Assembly: GCA_034520625.1 (NCBI GenBank)
Contig: JAXHNI010000008.1
Coordinates: 496,001-560,000, forward strand
Length of the DNA: 64,000 nucleotides
Source: JAANXG01 sp034520625
Lineage (GTDB): Bacteria; Pseudomonadota; Gammaproteobacteria; Arenicellales; JAANXG01
Direction: 5' to 3'
A model generated the notes under the pieces. The model saw only the letters and a list, made by a program, of their open reading frames with translations, had not been told where the DNA came from and searched no databases. Positions 1 to 9,588 of the stretch are shown piece after piece. Within the stretch, counting starts at the first letter, position 1. Every line of letters begins with the position of its first letter. The position numbers and the translations under genes are program-made.

Positions 1-659
1 GCCGCCTGGAAATCGGCGAATACATTCACCGCGGCCTTGAAGACATACAGGCTGAGAGGAACAATCAGGTCGGTCTCTTCAGCCAGGGCGATGAGTTTTT
101 CCGGTGCGATGGTGCCTTCAGTGGGATGATCCCATCTCACCAGTGCCTCGAAGCCGTTCGTCGTGCCGGTCCGAAGGGAACGGATCGGCTGGTACACGAC
201 ATTGACCTCCGAATCCTCCAGTGCACGCCGGAGCTCGTTCTCGAAACGGATTTTCTCGATGCCCTTGGTGTGGAACAACAAAGCGCTTTCCGTTTCCATG
301 GGCACCCCCTGCTCCAGGGAAAGCTCCGATCGGTAGCGCGTCAGCAGAACGCTCAACAATGATCGTACGACCGGGTCGGAGTCTTTGATCCGTTGCTGAA
401 TCTGATGGGGCGTCACCACCGTAAGGCAGCAGTCCTCGACCACCCGGGCGGTCGCCGTCCGCGAATACTGGTCGATCACCGCCATTTCACCGAGAATTTC
501 ACCGGGGCCGAGCTCGCTCAGAACCACAGTACTGTCCTCGCGAATCACCGAAATCTCGATCCGTCCCTTATCGATGACATAGGCGCAGTCCGCCGGATCG
601 CCTTCCTGAAATACCACCTCTCCGGCACGCTTGTTCGTCTGATATGAATTGCTGGGCAT
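1..659 (-). CDS. cyclic-nucleotide-binding / EAL domain signalling protein (5' part)
   Basis: The reading frame starts at ATG 659 with a GGAGGA ribosome site about 11 nt upstream and runs off the left edge, so about 219 N-terminal residues are seen. Residues about 12-110 form a cNMP-binding (CRP-type) sensor fold, with FQEGDPADCAYVID near residue 17 and GEILGEMAVIDQ-YSRTATA near 50-70. From about residue 130 an EAL phosphodiesterase domain begins: VVYQPIRSL, then FEALVRWDHP near residue 170 (the EAL signature) and LIALAEETDLIVP. EAL domains hydrolyse cyclic-di-GMP, so the likely role is a c-di-GMP phosphodiesterase gated by a cyclic nucleotide or another ligand. The catalytic residues further on are outside the window, so activity is not proven. 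Two palindromes lie 70-140 nt upstream. Confidence 0.85.
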   Translation of the reverse strand, partial: MPSNSYQTNKRAGEVVFQEGDPADCAYVIDKGRIEISVIREDSTVVLSELGPGEILGEMAVIDQYSRTATARVVEDCCLTVVTPHQIQQRIKDSDPVVRSLLSVLLTRYRSELSLEQGVPMETESALLFHTKGIEKIRFENELRRALEDSEVNVVYQPIRSLRTGTTNGFEALVRWDHPTEGTIAPEKLIALAEETDLIVPLSLYVFKAAVNVFADFQA

Positions 660-726
660 GAACCAGCCCGTCCTCCCGGGCGTTGTTTTGGATTGCAGCG
701 TCTGTCCGTACTCGGCTTCACCGAAT

Positions 727-745
727 CAAGCACTCTGAGTGCTTG
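727..745. promoter_or_regulatory. perfect 19-bp palindrome, operator-like
   Basis: CAAGCACTCTGAGTGCTTG is a perfect inverted repeat of 9 bp arms around one central base, 68-86 nt upstream of the cNMP/EAL start codon. It has no T-run on either strand, so it is not a simple terminator. The size and position suit a dimeric regulator site, but I recognise no known consensus. Confidence 0.4.
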
Positions 746-778
746 GTTCGCGGCGAAACAGCCATGTCCGGCTTCAGC

Positions 779-798
779 AGGCTGTTTTTTAACAGCCT
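779..798. other. 8-bp stem hairpin with T-rich loop
   Basis: AGGCTGTTTTTTAACAGCCT forms an 8-bp stem with a TTTT loop. No U-tract follows on either strand. It lies upstream of the cNMP/EAL gene and may be regulatory or a decayed repeat. Confidence 0.3.
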
Positions 799-1192
799 AC
801 CAGGATTGTCAGCGTCAATCATCGGCCTCTACAGTTTCGAGTTCAAGCCGGATGCACACAGTGGAGACGAGAAACCCGAAATCCAGCCATGACGGACAAT
901 CCGAACCCGTCCGTCCCCCACTGTCGATACAACTCACGTCGGGAACCATGATGAACCCAAGAAATGAATCACGCCTCCCCGGTGCCCTTTTCGGGCATCT
1001 GCCGCAGCATAGGCGGCATTGCGCGGGATGCCGTGGGATTATTGAAAACCGTCTGCACACAGGAACGGCCAGGGAAACCGGGTCTGGATCGACGGTGCAA
1101 TCTGTAAACCGTTGAGTGGTGAGCAAACTGGATTGCTTTGCTACGCTCACAGAAGTGATGCACGCAAGCACCGTTCAAGATACACACCATGC

Positions 1193-1214
1193 AAAAAAGG
1201 GCCCTTACGGGCCC
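1193..1214 (-). terminator. Rho-independent terminator after tRNA-Arg
   Basis: On the minus strand GGGCCC-GTAA-GGGCCC is followed directly by TTTTTT, ten bases after the encoded CCA of tRNA-Arg. It ends the csrA/tRNA-Ser/tRNA-Arg transcription unit. Confidence 0.85.
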
Positions 1215-1223
1215 GTTCTTGTA

Positions 1224-1300
1224 TGGCGCGCCCGGAGAGATTCGAACTCCCGACCGCCTGGTTCGTAGCCAGGTACTCTATCCAACTGAGCTACGGGCGC
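1224..1300 (-). tRNA. tRNA-Arg (anticodon ACG)
   Basis: This is a 77-nt cloverleaf on the minus strand: acceptor GCGCCCG/CGGGCGC, D-arm AGCTCAGTTGGATAGAG, anticodon stem CCTGG with loop CTACGAA (anticodon ACG), T-arm with GTTCGAATC, and an encoded 3' CCA. The ACG anticodon is expected to be deaminated to ICG by TadA, whose gene is at 35925-36374. Confidence 0.97.
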
Positions 1301-1390
1301 GTGTTTTTGCAGAATGTGCCAGCGCGTAGCCGGCGACGAACACCGCTGCCGCGTGGTTGTGACAGCGGATTGTCCGCCCCGGTTGTAGTC

Positions 1391-1483
1391 TGGCGGAGAG
1401 AGAGGGATTCGAACCCTCGATGGGGCTACAAACCCCATACTCCCTTAGCAGGGGAGCGCCTTCAGCCACTCGGCCATCTCTCC
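1391..1483 (-). tRNA. tRNA-Ser (anticodon GCT)
   Basis: This is a 93-nt class II tRNA with acceptor GGAGAGA/TCTCTCC, anticodon loop CTGCTAA (GCT), a long variable arm (ATGGGGTTTGTAGCCCCAT), a T-arm and an encoded CCA. It lies 20 nt after the csrA stop; a 6-bp hairpin, CTGCCGGTCGGCAG at 1489-1502, sits between them. The csrA-tRNA-Ser-tRNA-Arg order is common in gammaproteobacteria. Confidence 0.97.
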
Positions 1484-1503
1484 GGAATCTGCCGGTCGGC
1501 AGC

Positions 1504-1728
1504 CTAGTTCTCCTCGGGTTCCGCGGGCTCCGCGACGTTGCCGGCTGCCGTATCCTTCATCCGTTCTTCCTGCTTGATCCTCTCGTAGATCTCTTCCCGA
1601 TGCACCGGGATGTCTTTCGGGGCATTTATGCCGATTCGCACCTGGTTACCCTTGATACCCAGTACTGTTACCTGGACATCATCCCCGATATTCAGGGTCT
1701 CGCCGATGCGGCGGGTCAAAATTAGCAT
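1504..1728 (-). CDS. csrA: carbon storage regulator CsrA
   Basis: A 74-residue RNA-binding protein beginning MLILTRRIGETLNIGDDV, with the family core VTVLGIKGNQVRIGI and the RNA-contacting VHREEIYERI segment. CsrA (RsmA) binds GGA motifs in hairpin loops of mRNA leaders and of sponge sRNAs, controlling translation and mRNA stability. The start was chosen at MLILT with TGGAG about 11 nt upstream; a start 7 codons earlier is possible in frame but is not family-like. The C-terminal tail is slightly long and acidic (about 12 residues beyond E. coli CsrA). The gene lies after lysC and before tRNA-Ser. The six repeated elements in this window carry hairpins resembling CsrA targets. Confidence 0.97.
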   Translation of the reverse strand: MLILTRRIGETLNIGDDVQVTVLGIKGNQVRIGINAPKDIPVHREEIYERIKQEERMKDTAAGNVAEPAEPEEN

Positions 1729-1843
1729 CTGTGAAATTCTCCATTCCAATTAACCATCGTAGTAGCCCGGGTGCAACCCCGGACAGTCAAGTATACATGA
1801 CGCGTCAAATATACACACATCGATTCTCTGTGCGCCCCGGCGT

Positions 1844-3064
1844 TCAATCCGCTTGCTCCAGCTCAAAAGCCCGGTGCAGCGCCCGTACCGCAAGCTCCAC
1901 GTACTTATCGGCCACAACCACTGAAATCTTGATTTCGGAAGTTGCAATCATCTGGATATTGATGCCTTCCTCGGCCAGGCACTTGAACATGCGGCTCGCG
2001 ACGCCGGCATGTGAACGCATCCCGACACCGACAACGGATATCTTCGCGATGGTGTCATCGACGTCCACTCGCTGCGCCTTCATCTCTGCAGCGATTCGTT
2101 CAAGCAATTCCCTCGCCTGTACATAATCGTTCCGGTGGACCGTGAATGTCAGATTCGCCATTCCATCTTCGCCCACGTTCTGCAGAATAACGTCCACGTT
2201 GATGTGGGCATCGGAGATGGGCCCGAGCACCCGGTATGCGATCCCCGGCTCGTCCGGGATACCGCGTATGCTGAGCTTCGCTTCATCCTTGTTGTATGTG
2301 ATCCCTGAAATCAGCGGTTGTTCCACGGAATGTTCCTCGTAGGTGATCAAAGTACCCGGCCCGGGCTCGAACGATGAAAGTACCCGCAGCGGAACCTTGT
2401 ACTTGCCGGCGAATTCCACCGCGCGGGTCTGAAGCACCTTGCTGCCCAGGCTTGCCAGCTCGAGCATCTCCTCGAAGGTAATGCGCTCGAGACGTCGCGC
2501 GTCCGGAACCACGCGAGGGTCCGCCGTATAGACGCCGTCCACGTCGGTGTAGATGCGGCATTCGTCCGCCCGCAGTGCCGCGGCCATGGCAACGGCCGTG
2601 GTATCGGAACCGCCGCGGCCGAGGGTGGTGATATTGGCCGCTTCGTCAACGCCCTGGAACCCGGCCACCACCACCACGCGGTTGTCTTCGAGATCTTTTC
2701 GGACCCGGGAGTCGTCGATCTCCACGATCCGCGCCTTCCCGTACACGGCGTCCGTGCGTATCCGCACCTGTCCACCGGTATAGGAGCGGGCGTCGCAGCC
2801 CCGCTGTGCCAGGGCCATGGACAACAGGGCGATCGTCACCTGCTCACCCGTGGAAAGCAGCACGTCCATTTCCCGGGCGGGCGGGCTCGGGTTGACCTGC
2901 CGGGCAAGCTCGGTCAACCGATTGGTTTCACCACTCATGGCGGACACCACCACTACGACCCGGTCGCCGCCCTCCCGCGACTGCGCGATATGGTCGGCGA
3001 CGGCGTTTATCCGTTCCAGATTGCCGACGGACGTACCGCCGTACTTTTCAATAAACAAGGCCAT
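1844..3064 (-). CDS. lysC: aspartate kinase
   Basis: About 406 residues. The protein begins MALFIEKYGGTSVGNLERI with the KYGGTS nucleotide-binding motif, has GRGGSDTTAVA in the kinase domain, and ends in two ACT-type regulatory repeats (ITYNKDEAKLSIRGIPDEPG and the region ending KISVVVADKYVELAV). It phosphorylates aspartate in the first step toward lysine, threonine and methionine, and the ACT domains suggest feedback control by end-product amino acids. The family start MALFIEK (3064) was chosen. An ATG at 3118 has GGAGG only two bases upstream and would add 18 unconserved residues. It lies between alaS and csrA, a conserved gammaproteobacterial order. Confidence 0.96.
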   Translation of the reverse strand: MALFIEKYGGTSVGNLERINAVADHIAQSREGGDRVVVVVSAMSGETNRLTELARQVNPSPPAREMDVLLSTGEQVTIALLSMALAQRGCDARSYTGGQVRIRTDAVYGKARIVEIDDSRVRKDLEDNRVVVVAGFQGVDEAANITTLGRGGSDTTAVAMAAALRADECRIYTDVDGVYTADPRVVPDARRLERITFEEMLELASLGSKVLQTRAVEFAGKYKVPLRVLSSFEPGPGTLITYEEHSVEQPLISGITYNKDEAKLSIRGIPDEPGIAYRVLGPISDAHINVDVILQNVGEDGMANLTFTVHRNDYVQARELLERIAAEMKAQRVDVDDTIAKISVVGVGMRSHAGVASRMFKCLAEEGINIQMIATSEIKISVVVADKYVELAVRALHRAFELEQAD

Positions 3065-3216
3065 GGGTTGCGGCTGGCTGGTGGAGACTGGCGTCGATTC
3101 CCGGGCCGGCCCGCTCATGGCCTCCGGAAAAGCGGCGATTTAACCCCTTCCCCTCCTCCGTGTAAACAACCCCGGACCGGGGCGGCTTGGCGGTTGCGCC
3201 GCGCTGCAGCATGCCA

Positions 3217-5826
3217 TCAGTGCAGGTGCTCCGCCAGCCAGGATTCCGTTTCCGCCAGGGCCCGGTCCAGCGCGTCTGCGTCGGGGACGCCGCCCTCGGC
3301 CATGTCCGGCCGGCCGCCGCCCCGGCCGTTGCCGACCGATGCCAGATGCTTGACCAGATCCCCCGCATGCACGTTGCCGCTCAGGGACTTGCTGACACCG
3401 GCCACAATCTTGTACTTGCCTTCATTGGCACTGCCCAGCACCACCACGGCGCGGCCCAGCCGGTCCCGGTAGCGGTCGATCGTCTGCCGCAGCGACTTGG
3501 CGTCGGCGCCGTCGAGCCGGGAGGCCAGCATCTTGATTCCGTTCACCTCCCGCACCTGATCCATCAGCTCCGTACCGGCGCCGGAGGCGATCCGGCCCTG
3601 GAGCGTTTCCTTCTCGCGCTCCAGCTGCCTGACCCGGTCCAGCACCTGCCGTGTCCTTACCGGCACCTCCTCGCGCTGAGCCCGGAGCAGCGCGGCGGTC
3701 TCGTCCAGGTACTCGAGCTGCTGGCGCATGTATGCCAGCGCCCCCTGGCCGGTAACGGCGTCGATACGTCGAACCCCGGCGGCGATGCCGGTTTCCTGGG
3801 TGATCTTGAACAGGCCGATGTCGCCCGTGCGCCGCACGTGGGTGCCGCCGCACAGTTCCAGGGAGAACCCGCCCATCCGGATGGTCCGGACCTGCTGGTC
3901 GTACTTCTCGCCGAACAGGGCTTCCGCTCCCGCCGCCTTCGCTTCGTCCAGGTCCATGACCCGGCTTTCCACCGCCAGGTTCTTCAATACCTGCTCGTTG
4001 ACACGGTCCTCGATATCCAGCAGCTCGTCGCCGGTCAGCGGCGCCTGGTGCGAGAAATCGAAACGCAGACGACCGGCTTCCACCAGCGATCCTTTCTGCT
4101 GCACGTGCGTTCCGAGCACCTGCTTCAACGCTGCATGCAGCAGGTGGGTCGCGGAATGATTGCGCATCGTGTCCTCACGGCGCTCTGGATCGACGCGCGC
4201 CGTCACTTCGTCGTTCACTGCCACCCGGCCTTCCACCACCCGGCCGATATGGCCCACCACGTTCTTTGCCAGGCTGCGGGTATCCACCACCTCGATGACT
4301 CCGGATTCGGTGCGCAGCTCGCCCCGGTCACCCACCTGCCCTCCGCTTTCGGCGTAGAACGGCGTATTGTCCAGCACCAGAACGACTTCGTCCCCGGATC
4401 CGGCTTCCCTGACCGCCCGCGCGTCGCGGGAGATGGCCGTGATCCGCCCCTTGTCGCTGAGCGTGTCGTAGCCCACGAAGCAGGTCCGCCCGCCCGACTC
4501 GATCACCTCGCCGGAAACGATATCGCCGCTCTTGAAATGGCTCGCCGCCCGCGCCTGCTCCCGCTGGGCCGCCATGGCCTTCTCGAACCCGTCCATGTCC
4601 ACTTCCAGGCCCCGTTCGCGCGCCACGTCCGCAGTGAGATCCACCGGAAAGCCGTAGGTGTCGTAGAGCCGGAACGCGACCTCGCCGGGTATCCGGCCGC
4701 CGGACAGGCCGTGGATCTCCTGCTCGAGGATCTTCATGCCCTGCTCCAGGGTTTCGGCGAAGCGCTCTTCCTCCTGCTTCAGCACCCGTACGACCTGATC
4801 CTTCGCCGCGGTCAATGCCGGATGCGCCGCGCCCATTTCCGACTCCAGCGGGTCCACGAGATCGCAGAAGAACGGCGTCTTCGCGCCGAGCCGGTAGCCG
4901 TGCCGGATGGCGCGGCGGATGATCCGGCGCAGTACGTAGCCCCGCCCTTCATTGGCGGGCAGCACGCCGTCCGCAATCAGGAACGCCGTGGAACGGATGT
5001 GGTCCGCCAGCACCCGCAGGGACTTGTCCTCCGGGTCTGCGGCGCCGGTGATATCCCGTGCCGCTTCCAGTAGATTCCTGAACAGGTCGATGTCGTAGTT
5101 GCTGTGGACGCCCTGCAGCACCGTGGCCAGACGCTCGAGCCCCATGCCGGTATCCACCGAGGGCTTGGGCAGCGGCGCCATGGTGCCGTCGGCCTCGCGG
5201 TTGTACTGCATGAAGACCAGGTTCCAGATCTCGACGTATCGATCTCCGTCCTGGTCCGGGCTTCCCGGCGGCCCGCCTTCCACGTCCGGGCCGTGGTCGT
5301 AGAATATTTCGCTGCAGGGGCCGCAGGGACCGGTGTCGCCCATGGCCCAGAAATTGTCGTGGGCGCCGATGCGCGCGAATCGCGAATCCGGCACGCCGAT
5401 CTCCTTCAGCCAGATGTCCGCGGCCTCGTCGTCCTCCTCGAAAACCGTGACCCAGAGCTTCTCCGCGGGTAGGCCGAAGTCCCGGGTGAGCAGCTCCCAG
5501 GCGTAGTGAATCGCCTCGCGCTTGAAATAGTCCCCGAAGCTGAAATTGCCCAGCATTTCGAAGAACGTGTGATGACGCGCCGTGTAGCCGACGTTCTCGA
5601 GGTCGTTGTGCTTGCCGCCCGCCCGGACGCAGCGCTGCACCGTCGCGGCGCGCTGGTAGGACCGCGGGTCCTGGCCGAGGAACACCTCCTTGAACTGAAC
5701 CATGCCGGCGTTGGTGAACAGCAGGGTCGGATCGTTGCCCGGCACCAGCGGGCTGCTCGGGACGACCTCGTGGCCGTGCCGCCGGAAATAGTCCAGAAAC
5801 GCCTGTCGAATATCCGCAGTTTTCAT
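3217..5826 (-). CDS. alaS: alanyl-tRNA synthetase
   Basis: An 869-residue, full-length AlaRS that charges tRNA-Ala. The N-terminal class II catalytic core has TARHHTFFEMLGNFSFGDYF (residues about 67-86). The editing domain has its metal-binding HSATHLLHAAL and CGGTHVRRTGDIG motifs. The C-Ala domain ends with the glycine-rich GRGGGRPDMAEGG. The start is taken as MKTADIRQAFL, three codons inside the longest frame. Downstream on the same strand are lysC and csrA; recX-recA lie upstream, as in many gammaproteobacteria. Confidence 0.97.
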   Translation of the reverse strand: MKTADIRQAFLDYFRRHGHEVVPSSPLVPGNDPTLLFTNAGMVQFKEVFLGQDPRSYQRAATVQRCVRAGGKHNDLENVGYTARHHTFFEMLGNFSFGDYFKREAIHYAWELLTRDFGLPAEKLWVTVFEEDDEAADIWLKEIGVPDSRFARIGAHDNFWAMGDTGPCGPCSEIFYDHGPDVEGGPPGSPDQDGDRYVEIWNLVFMQYNREADGTMAPLPKPSVDTGMGLERLATVLQGVHSNYDIDLFRNLLEAARDITGAADPEDKSLRVLADHIRSTAFLIADGVLPANEGRGYVLRRIIRRAIRHGYRLGAKTPFFCDLVDPLESEMGAAHPALTAAKDQVVRVLKQEEERFAETLEQGMKILEQEIHGLSGGRIPGEVAFRLYDTYGFPVDLTADVARERGLEVDMDGFEKAMAAQREQARAASHFKSGDIVSGEVIESGGRTCFVGYDTLSDKGRITAISRDARAVREAGSGDEVVLVLDNTPFYAESGGQVGDRGELRTESGVIEVVDTRSLAKNVVGHIGRVVEGRVAVNDEVTARVDPERREDTMRNHSATHLLHAALKQVLGTHVQQKGSLVEAGRLRFDFSHQAPLTGDELLDIEDRVNEQVLKNLAVESRVMDLDEAKAAGAEALFGEKYDQQVRTIRMGGFSLELCGGTHVRRTGDIGLFKITQETGIAAGVRRIDAVTGQGALAYMRQQLEYLDETAALLRAQREEVPVRTRQVLDRVRQLEREKETLQGRIASGAGTELMDQVREVNGIKMLASRLDGADAKSLRQTIDRYRDRLGRAVVVLGSANEGKYKIVAGVSKSLSGNVHAGDLVKHLASVGNGRGGGRPDMAEGGVPDADALDRALAETESWLAEHLH

Positions 5827-5991
5827 ATCACACAATCAGGAATGGCCGGCCTGCATGCCGTATTGAGGCCGATTGTATCGGCATTGCACAGCGAGTCTCA
5901 AAGATTCCCGCCCTGTTTTCCACTATGCGGGCACCGGACACGTTCTCAATAGGGAAGGCCGTGCAACGGCGTTCCGTGCCCGGCGGGGTGG

Positions 5992-6447
5992 TCAGGTATC
6001 GATATCGGGAATCACCTGCCGGACCTGGGCCGCGGTGAAGCCCCGGGCCTGGAGGGCGCGGGCCTGGCGCGCCCACTCCCGGTAGTCATCGGGGGCACGG
6101 CCGTAGCGCTTCTCCCAGAATTCCTGCAGCCGCTCGCCCCAGTATGCGTCGTCGTCCCCGACGGCCTCGTCGATCAGGGAGTCGTCAACGCCCTTGGCGC
6201 GCAGCTCATGGGTGATCTTCAACGGTCCATAGCCGCGTTCAACGCGGCTGCGAACCAGGGACTCGGCGAAGCGGCGATCACTGACCAGCCCTCTGGATTC
6301 GAGGTCGGCCAGCGCCTCGTCCACCGCTGGAGCGGGATAACCCTTGCCCTGCAATCGCCGCCGGAGCTCGTGAACGCTGTATTCCCGCCGCGCCAGCCAG
6401 CGCATGGCCTGGGCCAGCAGATCGTCCCGGCCGGCCTCCTCACTCAC
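5992..6447 (-). CDS. recX: RecA regulator RecX
   Basis: About 151 residues from a GTG at 6447. The sequence has the three helical repeats of RecX, including LLAQAMRWLARREYSVHEL, LADLESRGLVSDRRFAESLV and RALQARGFTAAQVRQVI. RecX binds RecA filaments and blocks or limits their extension. It begins 34 nt after the recA stop and is probably co-transcribed with it. The frame is open much further upstream into recA, but only the part from 6447 matches family length. No strong ribosome site precedes the GTG, so coupling to recA translation is possible. Confidence 0.88.
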   Translation of the reverse strand: MSEEAGRDDLLAQAMRWLARREYSVHELRRRLQGKGYPAPAVDEALADLESRGLVSDRRFAESLVRSRVERGYGPLKITHELRAKGVDDSLIDEAVGDDDAYWGERLQEFWEKRYGRAPDDYREWARQARALQARGFTAAQVRQVIPDIDT

Positions 6448-6481
6448 GCGCGGACGGTGATCGGCTGCCGGCCGCCCGGCA

Positions 6482-7615
<1,134 letters not shown>

Positions 7616-7812
7616 GTTCGTCTCCGGTAGTGTTGACACTTGAAAAACGCCCTTGCGGGGTCGGCCTGAACGGCGCGATGCGAGAACCGATTCTAACAGT
7701 GATCGGCCCCGGCCACAGCGCGGCGGCCCGCTGCATTTCCCCGTCATGGTCCACCCGGCGGCGGCGGCCGTCATCACCTCGACGGGTGATTATTCCATAC
7801 CGCCGTCGGCAC

Positions 7813-8334
7813 CTACCAACGCTCGACGATCTCGTAGCGGGAGCCGCTCGACGACAGCGTGGACCGGACGAGACAGAACCTCTGGATCCGCCAGTCGATG
7901 ACCTCGGGCCGCCACCGGGGCCGGCGTCCGGCTTTGCGATACAACGTGACATGGGGAACGAAAGGCCGCGTCTCGATCCGGAATCCCAGACGCCGCAGGC
8001 GGCTGCGCAGGGTTTCCGCCAGCGCCGACAGGGCCTCGGAGCCTTCGCTGGAACCGGCCCAGACAATCCGGGCGCGTTTCCAGTAGCCGATGCGGTCCAG
8101 CTTCAGCGACGCCCCGGACCAGGGCGCCGCCACCGCAACGGCCCGAACAGCATTCAGCCGCGGCGGGTCCAGCGGCCCCAGGAACACCAGGGTGATGTGG
8201 AGATTGTCCGCCGGAACCCGGCGCGCCGGGGAACGAGCCGGAATAGCGTCGGCCCAGCGGGCCAGCCTGTCGCGAACCGCATCATCCGGCCAGGCGGCGA
8301 GGAAGTAGCGTCCGTTATCACCGGTTTCGCCCAT
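7813..8334 (-). CDS. thpR: RNA 2',3'-cyclic phosphodiesterase (2'-5' RNA ligase family)
   Basis: A 173-residue protein of the 2H phosphoesterase superfamily. The two HxT motifs are HITLVFLG (about residue 45) and HVTLYRK (about residue 130), the expected catalytic pair. Family members open 2',3'-cyclic phosphates on RNA and were first seen as 2'-5' RNA ligases. The start is ATG 8334 (MGETGDNGRYFLAAWP), 17 nt after the pncC stop, so it is probably co-transcribed. It lies between recA and pncC, near their common neighbours. Confidence 0.88.
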   Translation of the reverse strand: MGETGDNGRYFLAAWPDDAVRDRLARWADAIPARSPARRVPADNLHITLVFLGPLDPPRLNAVRAVAVAAPWSGASLKLDRIGYWKRARIVWAGSSEGSEALSALAETLRSRLRRLGFRIETRPFVPHVTLYRKAGRRPRWRPEVIDWRIQRFCLVRSTLSSSGSRYEIVERW

Positions 8335-8351
8335 GACGCCGGCGCCGGCGC

Positions 8352-8849
8352 TCAGCGCTCCCGCAGCCGCGCCAACAGGCCTTCGAGCGCCTGGAAGACC
8401 GAAGCGCTTCGAATATCGCCGCGGCCCCCGTCGAATTGACGGACGCGGGTTGTCGTGCCGCCGTCCCGGATCGCCCACGCGAACACCACGGTGCCCACCG
8501 GCTTGTCCGCGGATCCGCCAGACGGTCCCGCCACCCCGGACACCGCTACCGCGATCTGGCCGTGGCCGTGACGCAGCGCACCCTCCGCCATTTCCCGCGC
8601 GGTTTCCTCGCTGACCGCGCCGAAACGCTCGATGGTCTCTGGCGATACCCCCAGCATCTCCTGCTTGGATTCGTTGCTGTAGGTGACGAAACCCCGCTCG
8701 AACCACACCGAGCTGCCTGGCAGCTCGGTCAGCGCCCGGGCGACACCGCCTCCGGTGCAGGATTCGGCGGTGACACAGCGCCAACCCCGCTCCCGCAGCG
8801 CCCGGGCTAGATCCTCCAGCAGCGACCCGCGCCGGCTTTCGTCAGTCAT
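8352..8849 (-). CDS. pncC: nicotinamide-nucleotide amidohydrolase (CinA C-terminal type)
   Basis: A 165-residue stand-alone CinA C-terminal domain. Signature segments are TAESCTGGGVARALTELPGSS, YSNESKQEMLGV, AVSGVAGPSGGSADKPVGTV and the C-terminal helix. PncC deamidates nicotinamide mononucleotide to nicotinate mononucleotide in pyridine nucleotide salvage. The start overlaps the end of rlmB by 8 nt, indicating translational coupling. Many gammaproteobacteria carry this gene next to recA, as here with thpR between. Confidence 0.92.
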   Translation of the reverse strand: MTDESRRGSLLEDLARALRERGWRCVTAESCTGGGVARALTELPGSSVWFERGFVTYSNESKQEMLGVSPETIERFGAVSEETAREMAEGALRHGHGQIAVAVSGVAGPSGGSADKPVGTVVFAWAIRDGGTTTRVRQFDGGRGDIRSASVFQALEGLLARLRER

Positions 8850-9588
8850 GGCCGACAGTGCGCTGCCGGAGCGCCTCGTACAGGATCACGCCGGTCGCCA
8901 CCGACACGTTCAGGCTCTCGACGCCCCCCTGCATCGGGATGCGTACCAGCGCGTCGCAGGTTTCCCGCGTCAGCCGTCGCAGGCCGGCGCCCTCGGCGCC
9001 GAGCACCACCCCCAGGGGACCGGTGAGGCCGATCTGGTGGCAGGTGGTCCCGGCGCCCTCGTCCGCGCCGAGCAGCCAGACACCCCGCTCCTTCATGCCC
9101 TTGAGGACCCGGGCGAGGTTGCCGACGCGGGCTACCGGCAGCCACTCGGCTGCGCCGCTCGCCGCCTTGCGCGCCACCCCCGTGAGGTCCGCCGACTCGG
9201 ACCTGGAAATCACCACCATGCCCGCCCCGGCCGCGTCGGCGGTACGTATGCAGGCCCCCAGGTTGCGGGGATCCTGTATGCCGTCGAGAACCAGGACCAG
9301 GGGTTCCGGGGCGATATCCAGCCACCGGTACAACGCCTGCTCGTCCACCGCTTTCGCCGGCCGGACCCGCGCCACGACACCCTGGTGAACCGCGTCGCCG
9401 ACGAAGCGTTCCAGGGTGTTCTTCCGGCATTCCTCGGAAGCGAGCCCCATGGCGGCTACCCGCGAGCGCAGGCCGTTCACGCGGGTATCGGCGCGCCCGG
9501 CATCGAAATGCACCGTCAGCACCCGTTCCGGAGCCCGCCCCAGGATCGCCTCGACGACGTGGCAACCGTAGACATAGGCCTCGCTCAT
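8842..9588 (-). CDS. rlmB: 23S rRNA (guanosine-2251-2'-O)-methyltransferase
   Basis: A 248-residue SpoU-family (SPOUT) RNA 2'-O-methyltransferase. The N-terminal substrate-binding domain begins AYVYGCHVVEAIL. The three SPOUT motifs are NLGACIRTADAAGAGMVV, VVLGAEGAGLRRLT and IPMQGGVESLNVSVA, which build the SAM-binding trefoil knot. RlmB methylates G2251 in the ribosomal P-loop. The start overlaps the last bases of rnr (stop at 9585), and rnr-rlmB is a conserved pair. Confidence 0.96.
   Translation of the reverse strand: MSEAYVYGCHVVEAILGRAPERVLTVHFDAGRADTRVNGLRSRVAAMGLASEECRKNTLERFVGDAVHQGVVARVRPAKAVDEQALYRWLDIAPEPLVLVLDGIQDPRNLGACIRTADAAGAGMVVISRSESADLTGVARKAASGAAEWLPVARVGNLARVLKGMKERGVWLLGADEGAGTTCHQIGLTGPLGVVLGAEGAGLRRLTRETCDALVRIPMQGGVESLNVSVATGVILYEALRQRTVGHD

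Larger units (their letters stand above)
660..1192. other. non-coding stretch, 533 bp
   Basis: No reading frame here has recognisable protein features or a convincing start. Apart from the two palindromes at 727-745 and 779-798 I see nothing that can be named. It probably holds the promoter of the minus-strand cNMP/EAL gene and the end of the tRNA transcript. Confidence 0.5.

Noticed and set aside
683..1171. Several overlapping open frames of 69-140 codons
   Set aside because: Composition is random-looking, frames overlap on both strands and none has a convincing start; treated as non-coding.
3187..5073. 628-codon open frame on the + strand opposite alaS
   Set aside because: It is an antisense shadow of alaS: high GC keeps the frame open, there are no protein motifs, and alaS is unambiguous.
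7616..7812. LexA box upstream of recA
   Set aside because: I looked for CTGT-N8-ACAG and GAAC-N7-GTTC and found neither; AGAACCGATTCT near 7683 is only a near-palindrome.
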